NCBI GenBank assembly: GCA_018263655.1
Contig: JAANWY010000292.1
Span: 1-5,525 of the forward strand
Length of the DNA stretch: 5,525 nt
Direction of reading: 5' to 3'
Origin: Anaerolineales bacterium
GTDB taxonomy: Bacteria > Chloroflexota > Anaerolineae > Epilineales > JAANWY01
Shown: one piece after another, positions 1 through 5,029 of the stretch
Layout of the letters: each line of letters begins with the position of its first letter
Numbering within the stretch: the first letter of the stretch is position 1
Made by a program: the position numbers and the translations under genes
The notes under the pieces: generated by a model
Told to the model about the DNA's origin: nothing
Databases searched by the model: none
What the model saw: the letters and a program-made list of their open reading frames with translations, nothing else

Positions 1-4
1 GTTC

Positions 5-58
5 ATCGAAGGGGGTGCGGCTTGTTCGAAGAACCGTCGCAACCCCGCACCCTTCGAT
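5..58. repeat. Imperfect inverted repeat / potential cruciform
   Basis: The left arm at 5-20 (ATCGAAGGGGGTGCGG) is complementary to the right arm at 45-58 (CCGCACCCTTCGAT), apart from two extra G residues bulged in the left arm. The spacer holds a further small hairpin, GTTC-GAA-GAAC, at 24-34. The structure overlaps the start of a repeated module at 50-92. No T-run follows it, so it does not look like an intrinsic terminator. It is more likely part of a dispersed intergenic repeat. Confidence 0.6.
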
Positions 59-92
59 ACGGTCTCCACTTCGTTTCGACCTACTCAGGATG
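50..92 (+). repeat. Dispersed repeat module, copy A (43 nt)
   Basis: The module is bounded by CCCTTCGATACGG (50-62) and CCTACTCAGGATG (80-92). The same two 13-nt ends occur in inverted orientation at 210-222 and 192-204. Copy A has 17 nt between the ends and copy B only 5 nt (CTTCG when read in the same sense), so the copies differ by an internal 12-nt indel. Shared ends with a variable middle suggest a small intergenic repeat family. Genome-wide copy number cannot be judged from this window. Confidence 0.65.
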
Positions 93-173
93 CTAGTCCT
101 GATACCTCCTGAACGGTTACACAGGACTTACGCGGGCCGCATGCAGGAAACTCCGGGGAAGCGTATCGAAGCG

Positions 174-241
174 GGTGGACCGCTCAAAACGCATCCTGAG
201 TAGGCGAAGCCGTATCGAAGGGTCGTTTTGAGCGGTCCACC
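174..241. repeat. 68-bp palindromic element with perfect 18-bp arms
   Basis: The left arm at 174-191 (GGTGGACCGCTCAAAACG) is the exact reverse complement of 224-241. The 32-nt spacer is almost exactly copy B of the repeat module (192-222). A perfect 18-bp palindrome whose loop is a second repeated module resembles a miniature, REP-like or MITE-like element. Inside the loop, GGC-GAA-GCC (203-211) could form a further small hairpin. No transposase or clear target-site duplication is visible. As RNA it would be a stable stem, but it lacks a downstream U-run. Confidence 0.75.
192..222 (-). repeat. Dispersed repeat module, copy B (31 nt, inverted)
   Basis: Read on the - strand, this begins CCCTTCGATACGG (222-210), has a 5-nt centre CTTCG, and ends CCTACTCAGGATG (204-192). 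These are the same ends as copy A at 50-92, which lies in the opposite orientation. The 10-mer CGTATCGAAG also occurs alone at 162-171, which hints at a third degenerate fragment. The copy sits exactly in the loop of the 18-bp palindrome at 174-241. Confidence 0.65.
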
Positions 242-290
242 GTGTAAGTACTGTAAGTAAGAGTCACTTCTTCACATTCTCGAGTCAAGT

Positions 291-331
291 AAGTGAGGTT
301 TGTTCTCCCGAAGAATAAGCCTCGCTTTTTT
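291..331 (+). promoter_or_regulatory. Terminator-like hairpin in the 5' leader (possible attenuator)
   Basis: AAGTGAGG (291-298) can pair with CCTCGCTT (320-327) through eight base pairs including one G-U. The spacer is 21 nt and itself holds a weak TTCT/AGAA pairing (303-306 with 312-315). A T6 run spans 326-331, so the hairpin is followed by unpaired T residues, as in an intrinsic terminator. TCACTT (264-269) could instead pair with AAGTGA (291-296), excluding the terminator stem. The stem is short and its loop is large, so this may be chance, or the end of a transcript arriving from the left. Confidence 0.3.
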
Positions 332-367
332 GTACATTGTCGGTCAACCACAGAAGAGCACCTACCC

Positions 368-375
368 AAAGGAGG
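368..375 (+). promoter_or_regulatory. Strong Shine-Dalgarno site deciding the GTG start
   Basis: AAAGGAGG lies six nucleotides before GTG 382, a near-ideal anti-16S match and spacing. The reading frame stays open upstream to a TTG at 337, but that start would place this site inside the coding region and has no site of its own. GTG 382 is therefore preferred. Confidence 0.9.
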
Positions 376-381
376 ACAAAC

Positions 382-2202
382 GTGTCTGACAAATTCGACG
401 AGCGAGAGAAAGCACGCGTTCGCGAAGAGCTCGCTCAGGCCCACGACTTCGACCCCGCCGACCCCTTGTTCGGCCTAAGTAAATCCGATCTGAGCGGCCC
501 CACGCTGAGCCGGCGCTCGGTCCTGCGCCTGTTGGCAGCAGCCGGCCTGCTCACCGTGGGAGACGTACTCGCCGCGTGTGCGCCGGCCGGACCGCCGGCC
601 GCCCCGGCCGAGGAGAAGATTGAAGCCCCCGAGGAGAAGGCTCCAGCCGCGCCGATGGAACTGACCGCCGGCTGGGCCGGCACCGACGAGATCCGCACCC
701 TCGACCCGGCCCAGATCAACCAGGTATTGCAGTTCCAAATTGCGTCGAACGTGCTCAGTGGCTTGACTCACATCAACCCGGAGCTGACAGCCGAAGGCGA
801 TCTGGCCACGGATTGGGAAGTCACCGACGACGGCTTGGAGTGGACCTTTACCCTGCGCGAGGGCGTCACCTTCCACAACGGAGACCCCTTCACAGCCGAC
901 GACGTCGTCTTCACCTTCAACCGCTCCAAGGACCCCGAGAAATCCATCCACTCGGGCGCGTTGGCCAACGTCAATGACGTTCAGAAGGTGGATGACTTCA
1001 CCGTCAAGCTCCTCTTGGATCAACCCCAGGCGTCCTTGTTGGTCAAGACACTAGAACGCGCCAGCGGTCGCGCAATGACCATTGTCAGCCAAGGCGCTTT
1101 GGAGGAGCTAGGCACCGAACAGTATGGTCTGACACCCGTTGGGACTGGTCCGTTCCGCGCCACCGAGCATCAGTTGGGTCAAAGCGTTGTGATCGAGAAG
1201 TTCGCCGACTACTACGATCCGGAACGCCCGAAACTCGACAAGGTCACCTTCATGCCGATCCCAGAACCGGAACCCCTAGCAGCGGCCATCGAGGCCGGCG
1301 ACATCCAGCTCATCGGCGGTAACCCGCCGGCGGCCGAGCTCATTGACCGCTTCACGGCTAACACCGATTTGGTCGTCTCAGAGATCACCGGGCCTGGCTT
1401 CCAGGCGCTGTGGATGAGCCCGTGGCGTGAGCCATTCAGGGTGCCCGACTTCAACAAACCGGTCGAGGAGTTGAAGCAGGAGAATGGCTTCAAAGTGCGA
1501 TTGGCGATCGCGAAAGCGATGGACCGCGAGGACTTGATCAAGCGCGCGCTGTTTAGCCGCGGCGAACCCGCCTTCGGTTCCATCAATCCGGCCATGCGCT
1601 TCTTCTTCGACACCGCCATCAACGAGACGAGCGAACAGCGGTTTGACCCAGAAGCCGCCCAGCAACTGCTGGCCGACGCCGGCTTCCCGGGCGGAGAAGG
1701 CTTCCCAACGCTCAAGCTGATGATCACGCCGGCCGGCAAGCGTGAGGGGGAGATCATCGTCGACATCCTCAAGAAGAACCTCAACATCACCGTCGAGCTG
1801 GACATCAAAGATTGGCCGGTCCTGATCGACCACTTCGATGCGGTGGACTTCGACCTGCTCCGCATTGGGAGCGGCGGTGACTACGACCCCGACGACGGCC
1901 TCGTCGACTGGCTGAGAACCGAGTCCAAGTTCAACGGGCCCAACCGCCCGACGGAGGAGATGCCGTTCGGCTTCTTCTCGGACAAAGAAGTCGACGAACT
2001 GATCAACAAGCAGAGTGTCGAGACCGATCTGGAGAAGCGGAAGGAATTGGTTCAGCGGGTGAACGAGCTCGTTTCGAACAAAGTCGCAGCGACGTTCCTC
2101 TTCCATCCGCTCGACATCCTGGTCTACCGCAAGGAAGTGAATTACCCGGACCAGAGCCGCATCCCGGGTCTGGTAGATCTGGATCGCGCCACAGTCGAGT
2201 AG
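382..2202 (+). CDS. ABC transporter substrate-binding lipoprotein, family 5 (peptide/nickel type), Tat-type signal
   Basis: This is the extracytoplasmic receptor of a Dpp/Opp-type importer, 606 residues from the GTG start. The N-terminus is a 43-residue charged region, then a twin-arginine motif (Ser43-Arg44-Arg45-Ser-Val-Leu), a hydrophobic stretch (48-62), and a lipobox LAAC with Cys66 as the expected lipidated residue. A Pro/Ala/Glu-rich tether (67-95) follows. The mature domain shows SBP_bac_5 hallmarks: LDPA (107-110), the family signature at 154-181 including TFTLREGVTFHNGDPF, PVGTGPF (252-258), and DPEAAQQLLADAGF (422-435). The length is somewhat above the usual 500-550 because of the long leader and tether. 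It is the first gene of the operon; the 154-nt gap to dppB contains a strong hairpin that could keep this protein more abundant than the permeases. Ligand specificity cannot be read from sequence: dipeptides, oligopeptides, nickel chelates and sugars are all bound by this family. Confidence 0.95.
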   Translation: MSDKFDEREKARVREELAQAHDFDPADPLFGLSKSDLSGPTLSRRSVLRLLAAAGLLTVGDVLAACAPAGPPAAPAEEKIEAPEEKAPAAPMELTAGWAGTDEIRTLDPAQINQVLQFQIASNVLSGLTHINPELTAEGDLATDWEVTDDGLEWTFTLREGVTFHNGDPFTADDVVFTFNRSKDPEKSIHSGALANVNDVQKVDDFTVKLLLDQPQASLLVKTLERASGRAMTIVSQGALEELGTEQYGLTPVGTGPFRATEHQLGQSVVIEKFADYYDPERPKLDKVTFMPIPEPEPLAAAIEAGDIQLIGGNPPAAELIDRFTANTDLVVSEITGPGFQALWMSPWREPFRVPDFNKPVEELKQENGFKVRLAIAKAMDREDLIKRALFSRGEPAFGSINPAMRFFFDTAINETSEQRFDPEAAQQLLADAGFPGGEGFPTLKLMITPAGKREGEIIVDILKKNLNITVELDIKDWPVLIDHFDAVDFDLLRIGSGGDYDPDDGLVDWLRTESKFNGPNRPTEEMPFGFFSDKEVDELINKQSVETDLEKRKELVQRVNELVSNKVAATFLFHPLDILVYRKEVNYPDQSRIPGLVDLDRATVE

Positions 2203-2224
2203 AGCTGAAGGCAAGCTCCGAAAA

Positions 2225-2275
2225 CGTGTTGCGTGTTGCGTGGTTCGGGAGACCGGCCACGCAACGCGCAACATG
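2225..2275 (+). repeat. Long intercistronic hairpin with GNRA-type cap between binding protein and dppB
   Basis: The arms at 2227-2243 (TGTTGCGTGTTGCGTGG) and 2257-2273 (CCACGCAACGCGCAACA) pair over 17 positions with one G-U. C2225-G2275 and a G-U pair extend the base, and an inner CGG/CCG stem is closed by a GAGA tetraloop (2249-2252). The left arm contains two tandem TGTTGCG heptamers. No T-run follows (TGCCCCACG), so it is not a standard terminator. Hairpins between a binding-protein gene and its permease genes, as in malE-malF of E. coli, are known to protect upstream mRNA or reduce downstream expression. The same role is inferred here. It may also be a copy of a genome-wide REP-like repeat. 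Confidence 0.8.
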
Positions 2276-2356
2276 CCCCACGCAAGTGACCGCTTCGCCG
2301 CACACTCGTTTTCGCCGCCTTTCGGCCTTCATACCCGTTGATGGACAACAAGCAAC

Positions 2357-3301
2357 ATGACAGGCTACATCATCAAGCGAACGTTTTACGCGCTAGTCGT
2401 AGTTTGGGCCGTCGCCACGATAGTCTTCTTCATGCTCCGCGCGGTCCCGGGTGATCCGTTTCGCGCCATGTTGGCCGACGTAGACCCTGCAGCGGCCGAA
2501 GTGCTGCGCCGAAAATTCGGCATGGACCGGCCCGTTTACGTCCAATACTTCCTCTGGTTTGGACGGATCGTGCAGGGCGACTTGGGTAACTCCGTCTATG
2601 GAAGTAACGTGGCAGTAAGTCGGATCATCCGGGAAGCCTTTCCGCGTACCATCGCCTTGTCCACACTCGCGTTCTTGATCTCTCTGCTCCTGGCTATCTC
2701 GGCTGGCGTGATCTCGGCCATCAAGAAACACACGTTTCTGGATCACGTCTTCACATTTGTTGCCTTCATCGGTCTGAGTATGCCAGACTTCTGGCTAGGC
2801 ATTATCTTGATCATCGTCTTTGCGGTAAAGCTGCACTGGATGCCGGCCATCGGCTATGTCCCCCTTTCGGAAGGCATGTGGCCTTGGTTGTCCCACCTGA
2901 TCCTGCCGGCTATCGCCATCGGCACCCCGTTCTCAGCCATCATCGCTCGCATGACGCGTTCGGCGATGCTGGAAGTACTGCAATCCGACTACATCATGGT
3001 TGCGCGCGCCAAAGGGCTGCGCGAGCGAACCGTCATCTTCACCCACGCTTTGAGAAACGCACTCATCCCTGTGATCACCGTGGTCGGCATCGCTTTCGCA
3101 CTCCTGATGTCGGGCGCAGTTATTGTCGAGAATGTTTTCGCCATCAAGGGCCTGGGGCGCGTGTTGATTCAGGGCATTCTGAATCGTGACTATCCCGTCG
3201 TCCAGGGGGCTATCTTGGTCGTCTCCGTCATCTTCGTATTCACAAACTTATTGGTTGACCTGCTTTACACAATCATTGATCCCCGTATCCGATACCAGTA
3301 G
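2357..3301 (+). CDS. dppB: ABC transporter permease, DppB/OppB type
   Basis: This is one of the two inner-membrane channel subunits of a peptide-type importer. It has 314 residues, normal for the family. It begins with MTGYIIKRTFYAL and a first membrane helix (about 9-27), followed by the family hallmark AVPGDPF (29-35) and FGMDRPVYVQYFLWF (54-68) in the large periplasmic loop. Further hydrophobic segments lie near 99-122, 134-158, 178-198, 237-257 and 283-305, giving six helices. The EAA loop that contacts the ATPase is at about 215-234 (VARAKGLRERTVIFTHALRN), with the invariant Gly at 220. ATG 2357 is the first start after an in-frame stop at 2339-2341. It has only a weak GGA upstream, so translation may be modest. 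It runs 7 nt short of dppC. Dpp and Opp are not separable by sequence alone, so the symbol marks the family rather than the substrate. Confidence 0.95.
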   Translation: MTGYIIKRTFYALVVVWAVATIVFFMLRAVPGDPFRAMLADVDPAAAEVLRRKFGMDRPVYVQYFLWFGRIVQGDLGNSVYGSNVAVSRIIREAFPRTIALSTLAFLISLLLAISAGVISAIKKHTFLDHVFTFVAFIGLSMPDFWLGIILIIVFAVKLHWMPAIGYVPLSEGMWPWLSHLILPAIAIGTPFSAIIARMTRSAMLEVLQSDYIMVARAKGLRERTVIFTHALRNALIPVITVVGIAFALLMSGAVIVENVFAIKGLGRVLIQGILNRDYPVVQGAILVVSVIFVFTNLLVDLLYTIIDPRIRYQ

Positions 3302-3308
3302 ATCAGCC

Positions 3309-4214
3309 ATGGCACATTTCGAGACCACCGCAGACATCGAGCCCGATCGCACCCCCCCAGCACTTGGACGGAGACGCCGGTGGACTTGGCTGCGCTCTCT
3401 GTGGCGAGACAAGAAAGCCGTCATTGGGTTATGCGTCCTTGTAGTCCTGGTTGCCGGCGCCCTCACGGCTTCGTACATCACCCCCTACGACCCGAATGCA
3501 CAGGATTTTGAGTTTCTTGAAGCACCATCTAGCACCCACTGGCTGGGTACCGACGATCTGGGGCGTGACTTGTTTAGTCGCATCGTCTACGGTGCGCGTA
3601 TCTCAATCTTTGTCGGCCTCTCGACGGTTCTGCTGGCGACAGTAATTGGGGTGGTGTTAGGGCTCTTGGCCGGCTACTACGGCGGCTGGATCGATAATCT
3701 GATCATGCGCTACATCGATCTCCAGTGGGCCTTTCCTAACTTCATCATCGCCGTCTATCTGGTCGCTGTGTTCGGTACCGGCTTGACAAACGTGATTGTG
3801 GCCATCACCCTGGCATTCCTCGATGACTTCGCCCGCGTGGTGCGGAGTATGGTCCTCTCGATTCGCGAGGAGGATTATATCATGGCCGCCCGGTCCATCG
3901 GATGCTCCAATGGGCGCATTTTGCTGGGGCACATCTTGCCTAACACCACCGCCCCCGTCATCGTCCAGGCCACGGTGAGCGTCTCGTACGCCATCCTCGC
4001 CGAGGCCGGGCTGTCATTCCTGGGCCTGGGCGTCCAACCTGACACACCGACCTGGGGCCTCATCCTGAGCGATGCCCGCACATTCTTCTCGCGAGCCTGG
4101 TGGCTGGCCGTTTTTCCAGGTCTGGCCATCACTGTCACTGTCCTCAGCACCAACTTTTTCGGCGACGCCCTGCGCGATATCTTCGATGTCCGCGAATATC
4201 AGGAGGAAATGTAA
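3309..4214 (+). CDS. dppC: ABC transporter permease, DppC/OppC type
   Basis: This is the second inner-membrane channel subunit, expected to pair with the DppB-like protein. It has 301 residues, normal for the family. A basic cytoplasmic N-terminus (GRRRRWTWLRS, 20-30) precedes helix 1 (about 38-56). The OppC hallmark HWLGTDDLGRDLFSR is at 77-91, and GLLAGYYGGWID at 118-129. Hydrophobic segments lie near 97-122, 145-172, 216-241 and 265-285. The EAA loop is at about 193-212 (AARSIGCSNGRILLGHILPN), with the invariant Gly at 198. SFLGLGVQPDTPTWG (236-250) is the conserved C-terminal signature. ATG 3309 was chosen because it is 7 nt past the dppB stop and gives the standard length; the frame is open further upstream but overlaps dppB. 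No clear Shine-Dalgarno is seen, so coupled translation with dppB is likely. dppD and dppF ATPase genes do not follow it. Confidence 0.95.
   Translation: MAHFETTADIEPDRTPPALGRRRRWTWLRSLWRDKKAVIGLCVLVVLVAGALTASYITPYDPNAQDFEFLEAPSSTHWLGTDDLGRDLFSRIVYGARISIFVGLSTVLLATVIGVVLGLLAGYYGGWIDNLIMRYIDLQWAFPNFIIAVYLVAVFGTGLTNVIVAITLAFLDDFARVVRSMVLSIREEDYIMAARSIGCSNGRILLGHILPNTTAPVIVQATVSVSYAILAEAGLSFLGLGVQPDTPTWGLILSDARTFFSRAWWLAVFPGLAITVTVLSTNFFGDALRDIFDVREYQEEM
4201..4206 (+). promoter_or_regulatory. Shine-Dalgarno site of the DUF1028 gene, inside the end of dppC
   Basis: AGGAGG overlaps the Gln-Glu-Glu codons that end dppC and lies 14 nt before ATG 4221. That spacing is long but usable. No other in-frame start exists between the dppC stop (4212-4214) and ATG 4221. 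The layout points to co-transcription and coupled translation with dppC. Confidence 0.65.
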
Positions 4215-4220
4215 ACATTC

Positions 4221-4892
4221 ATGGATCTTCACACGTTCTCCATCGCGGCCCGTTGTTCTGACGAAGGGAGTTTTGGCGTGGCGGTGTCGACGGCTCGACC
4301 GAATGTGGGGAGCCTTGTCCCGTTTGTCAGCTTTGAAGGGGCGATTGCGACCCAGGCGCGCGTCAATACTGATCTGGGTGGGAAGGGGTTGGCCTTGCTG
4401 CAAGCCGGCGTCAGCATCGAGATTGCGCTCGAGACGCTTCTACAGACCGACCCAGGCCGCGAACTGCGCCAGCTCCACGGTGTAGATACCGGAGGAGCCT
4501 TCGCCTTTACGGGCGAGGAATGCGTCGAGTGGGCCGGCCATCACATCGGAGATGACTTCACGGTGGCCGGCAACATGCTCGCCGGCCCCGAAGTCGTCGA
4601 AGCGATGGCGGCGGCGTTCGAGGCATCGGAGGATCTGGAGCTGAGTGAGCGGTTGGTGAGAGCGTTGGAGGCAGGACAGGAGGCCGGCGGCGATAAGCGC
4701 GGTAAGCAATCGGCTGCCCTGCTGGTGGCCGGCCCCGAACCGCGCCTCTACCACAATCTCCGTGTCGACGACCACGCCGATCCGGTGGCCGAACTGCGGC
4801 GGGTTTATGAAGTCTGCGTCGAGCAGTCGAGGCAAATCGAGCAGGAGTACGGCCGCGAGGGGCTGCGGCTGTTTAGCAGGATAAAGTTCTGA
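4221..4892 (+). CDS. DUF1028 family protein (Ntn-hydrolase-like)
   Basis: This is a 223-residue cytoplasmic-looking protein of the DUF1028 family, which is grouped with the Ntn-hydrolase fold; no reaction is firmly assigned to the family as far as I know. Family blocks are all present: TFSI near the start (5-8), ATQ (43-45), GGKGLALL (53-60), TDPGRELRQL (76-85), FTGEECVEWAGH (96-107), AGNMLAGPEVVEAM (116-129), GGDKRGKQSAALLV (156-169) and RVDDHADPVAELRR (181-194). There is no signal peptide or membrane helix. In Ntn hydrolases a Thr, Ser or Cys freed at the N-terminus is the nucleophile; Thr5 or Ser7 would be candidates here, which is inference. Position directly after dppC, with the ribosome site inside dppC, indicates operon membership and suggests action on the imported compound, perhaps as an amidase or peptidase. 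The domain fills the protein; the last 25 or so residues are a charged extension. Confidence 0.92.
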   Translation: MDLHTFSIAARCSDEGSFGVAVSTARPNVGSLVPFVSFEGAIATQARVNTDLGGKGLALLQAGVSIEIALETLLQTDPGRELRQLHGVDTGGAFAFTGEECVEWAGHHIGDDFTVAGNMLAGPEVVEAMAAAFEASEDLELSERLVRALEAGQEAGGDKRGKQSAALLVAGPEPRLYHNLRVDDHADPVAELRRVYEVCVEQSRQIEQEYGREGLRLFSRIKF

Positions 4893-5019
4893 TGGAGATG
4901 AGTGCCGACGCCTTTCACTACTCCTGAAGCCGGCGTGCGCGTTCACGCGCCCAGACGGTCATGGATTCGGAAGCGGATGATCGGATGGGTGGTCAGCGGA
5001 TGGCCTGCGGCGGAGCGGA
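4893..5019. other. Convergent intergenic region without a clear terminator
   Basis: The 127-nt gap separates the DUF1028 stop from the stop of the - strand gene. The only notable fold is a 5-bp GC hairpin, GCGCG-TTCA-CGCGC (4937-4950), without a T-run on either side, so it is at best a weak or Rho-assisted stop signal. The rest contains GCGGAT-rich short repeats. Confidence 0.5.
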
Positions 5020-5029
5020 TTATCGGATG
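4972..5029. repeat. Imperfect 16-nt direct repeat at the 3' end of the - strand gene
   Basis: AGCGGATGATCGGATG (4972-4987) and AGCGGATTATCGGATG (5014-5029) match at 15 of 16 positions, 42 nt apart. The second copy holds the stop codon of the - strand gene (TAA at 5022-5020). In the first copy the equivalent triplet reads TCA on that strand. This suggests a small local duplication of the gene's end, although GCGGAT is also frequent between the copies. Confidence 0.5.

Larger units (their letters stand above)
1..381. other. Repeat-rich non-coding leader upstream of the binding-protein gene
   Basis: I see no credible gene in this stretch. The short open frames that cross it are low-complexity readings of inverted repeats and lack ribosome binding sites. 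It holds several nested inverted repeats (annotated separately), then an AT-richer tract from about 241 to 350 with short direct repeats: GTAAGTA at 244-250 and 253-259, and GAGTCA at 261-266 and 282-287. The two GAGTCA copies are 21 bp apart, about two helical turns. A promoter for the operon should lie here, but no -35/-10 pair with good spacing stands out, so none is called. Confidence 0.7.

Noticed and set aside
300..338. Promoter made of TTGTTC (300-305) and TACATT (333-338)
   Set aside because: The spacing is 27 nt rather than 16-18, so it is not a credible sigma-70 type promoter.
337..381. Upstream in-frame TTG start adding 15 residues to the binding protein
   Set aside because: The AAAGGAGG site at 368-375 would fall inside the coding region, and TTG 337 has no ribosome site. 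GTG 382 has ideal spacing.
1..381. CRISPR array or tRNA/riboswitch in the leader
   Set aside because: The repeats are inverted and unevenly spaced, with no repeat-spacer periodicity. No cloverleaf or known riboswitch core could be recognised.
475..1023. Long open frames on the - strand opposite the binding-protein gene (also around 1212-1865 and 1378-2274)
   Set aside because: They lie opposite strongly conserved coding sequence, have no family resemblance, and are expected by-products of GC-rich codon bias.
2225..2275. Intrinsic terminator ending the binding-protein transcript
   Set aside because: The stem is strong but is followed by TGCCCCACG, with no T-run. A stabiliser, attenuator or repeat element is more likely.
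3186..3308. N-terminal extension of dppC overlapping the end of dppB
   Set aside because: It reads dppB coding sequence out of frame. ATG 3309 gives the family's standard length and start.
4440..4946. - strand open frame opposite the DUF1028 gene
   Set aside because: It is the antisense shadow of a clearly recognised domain and has no recognisable protein pattern or ribosome site.
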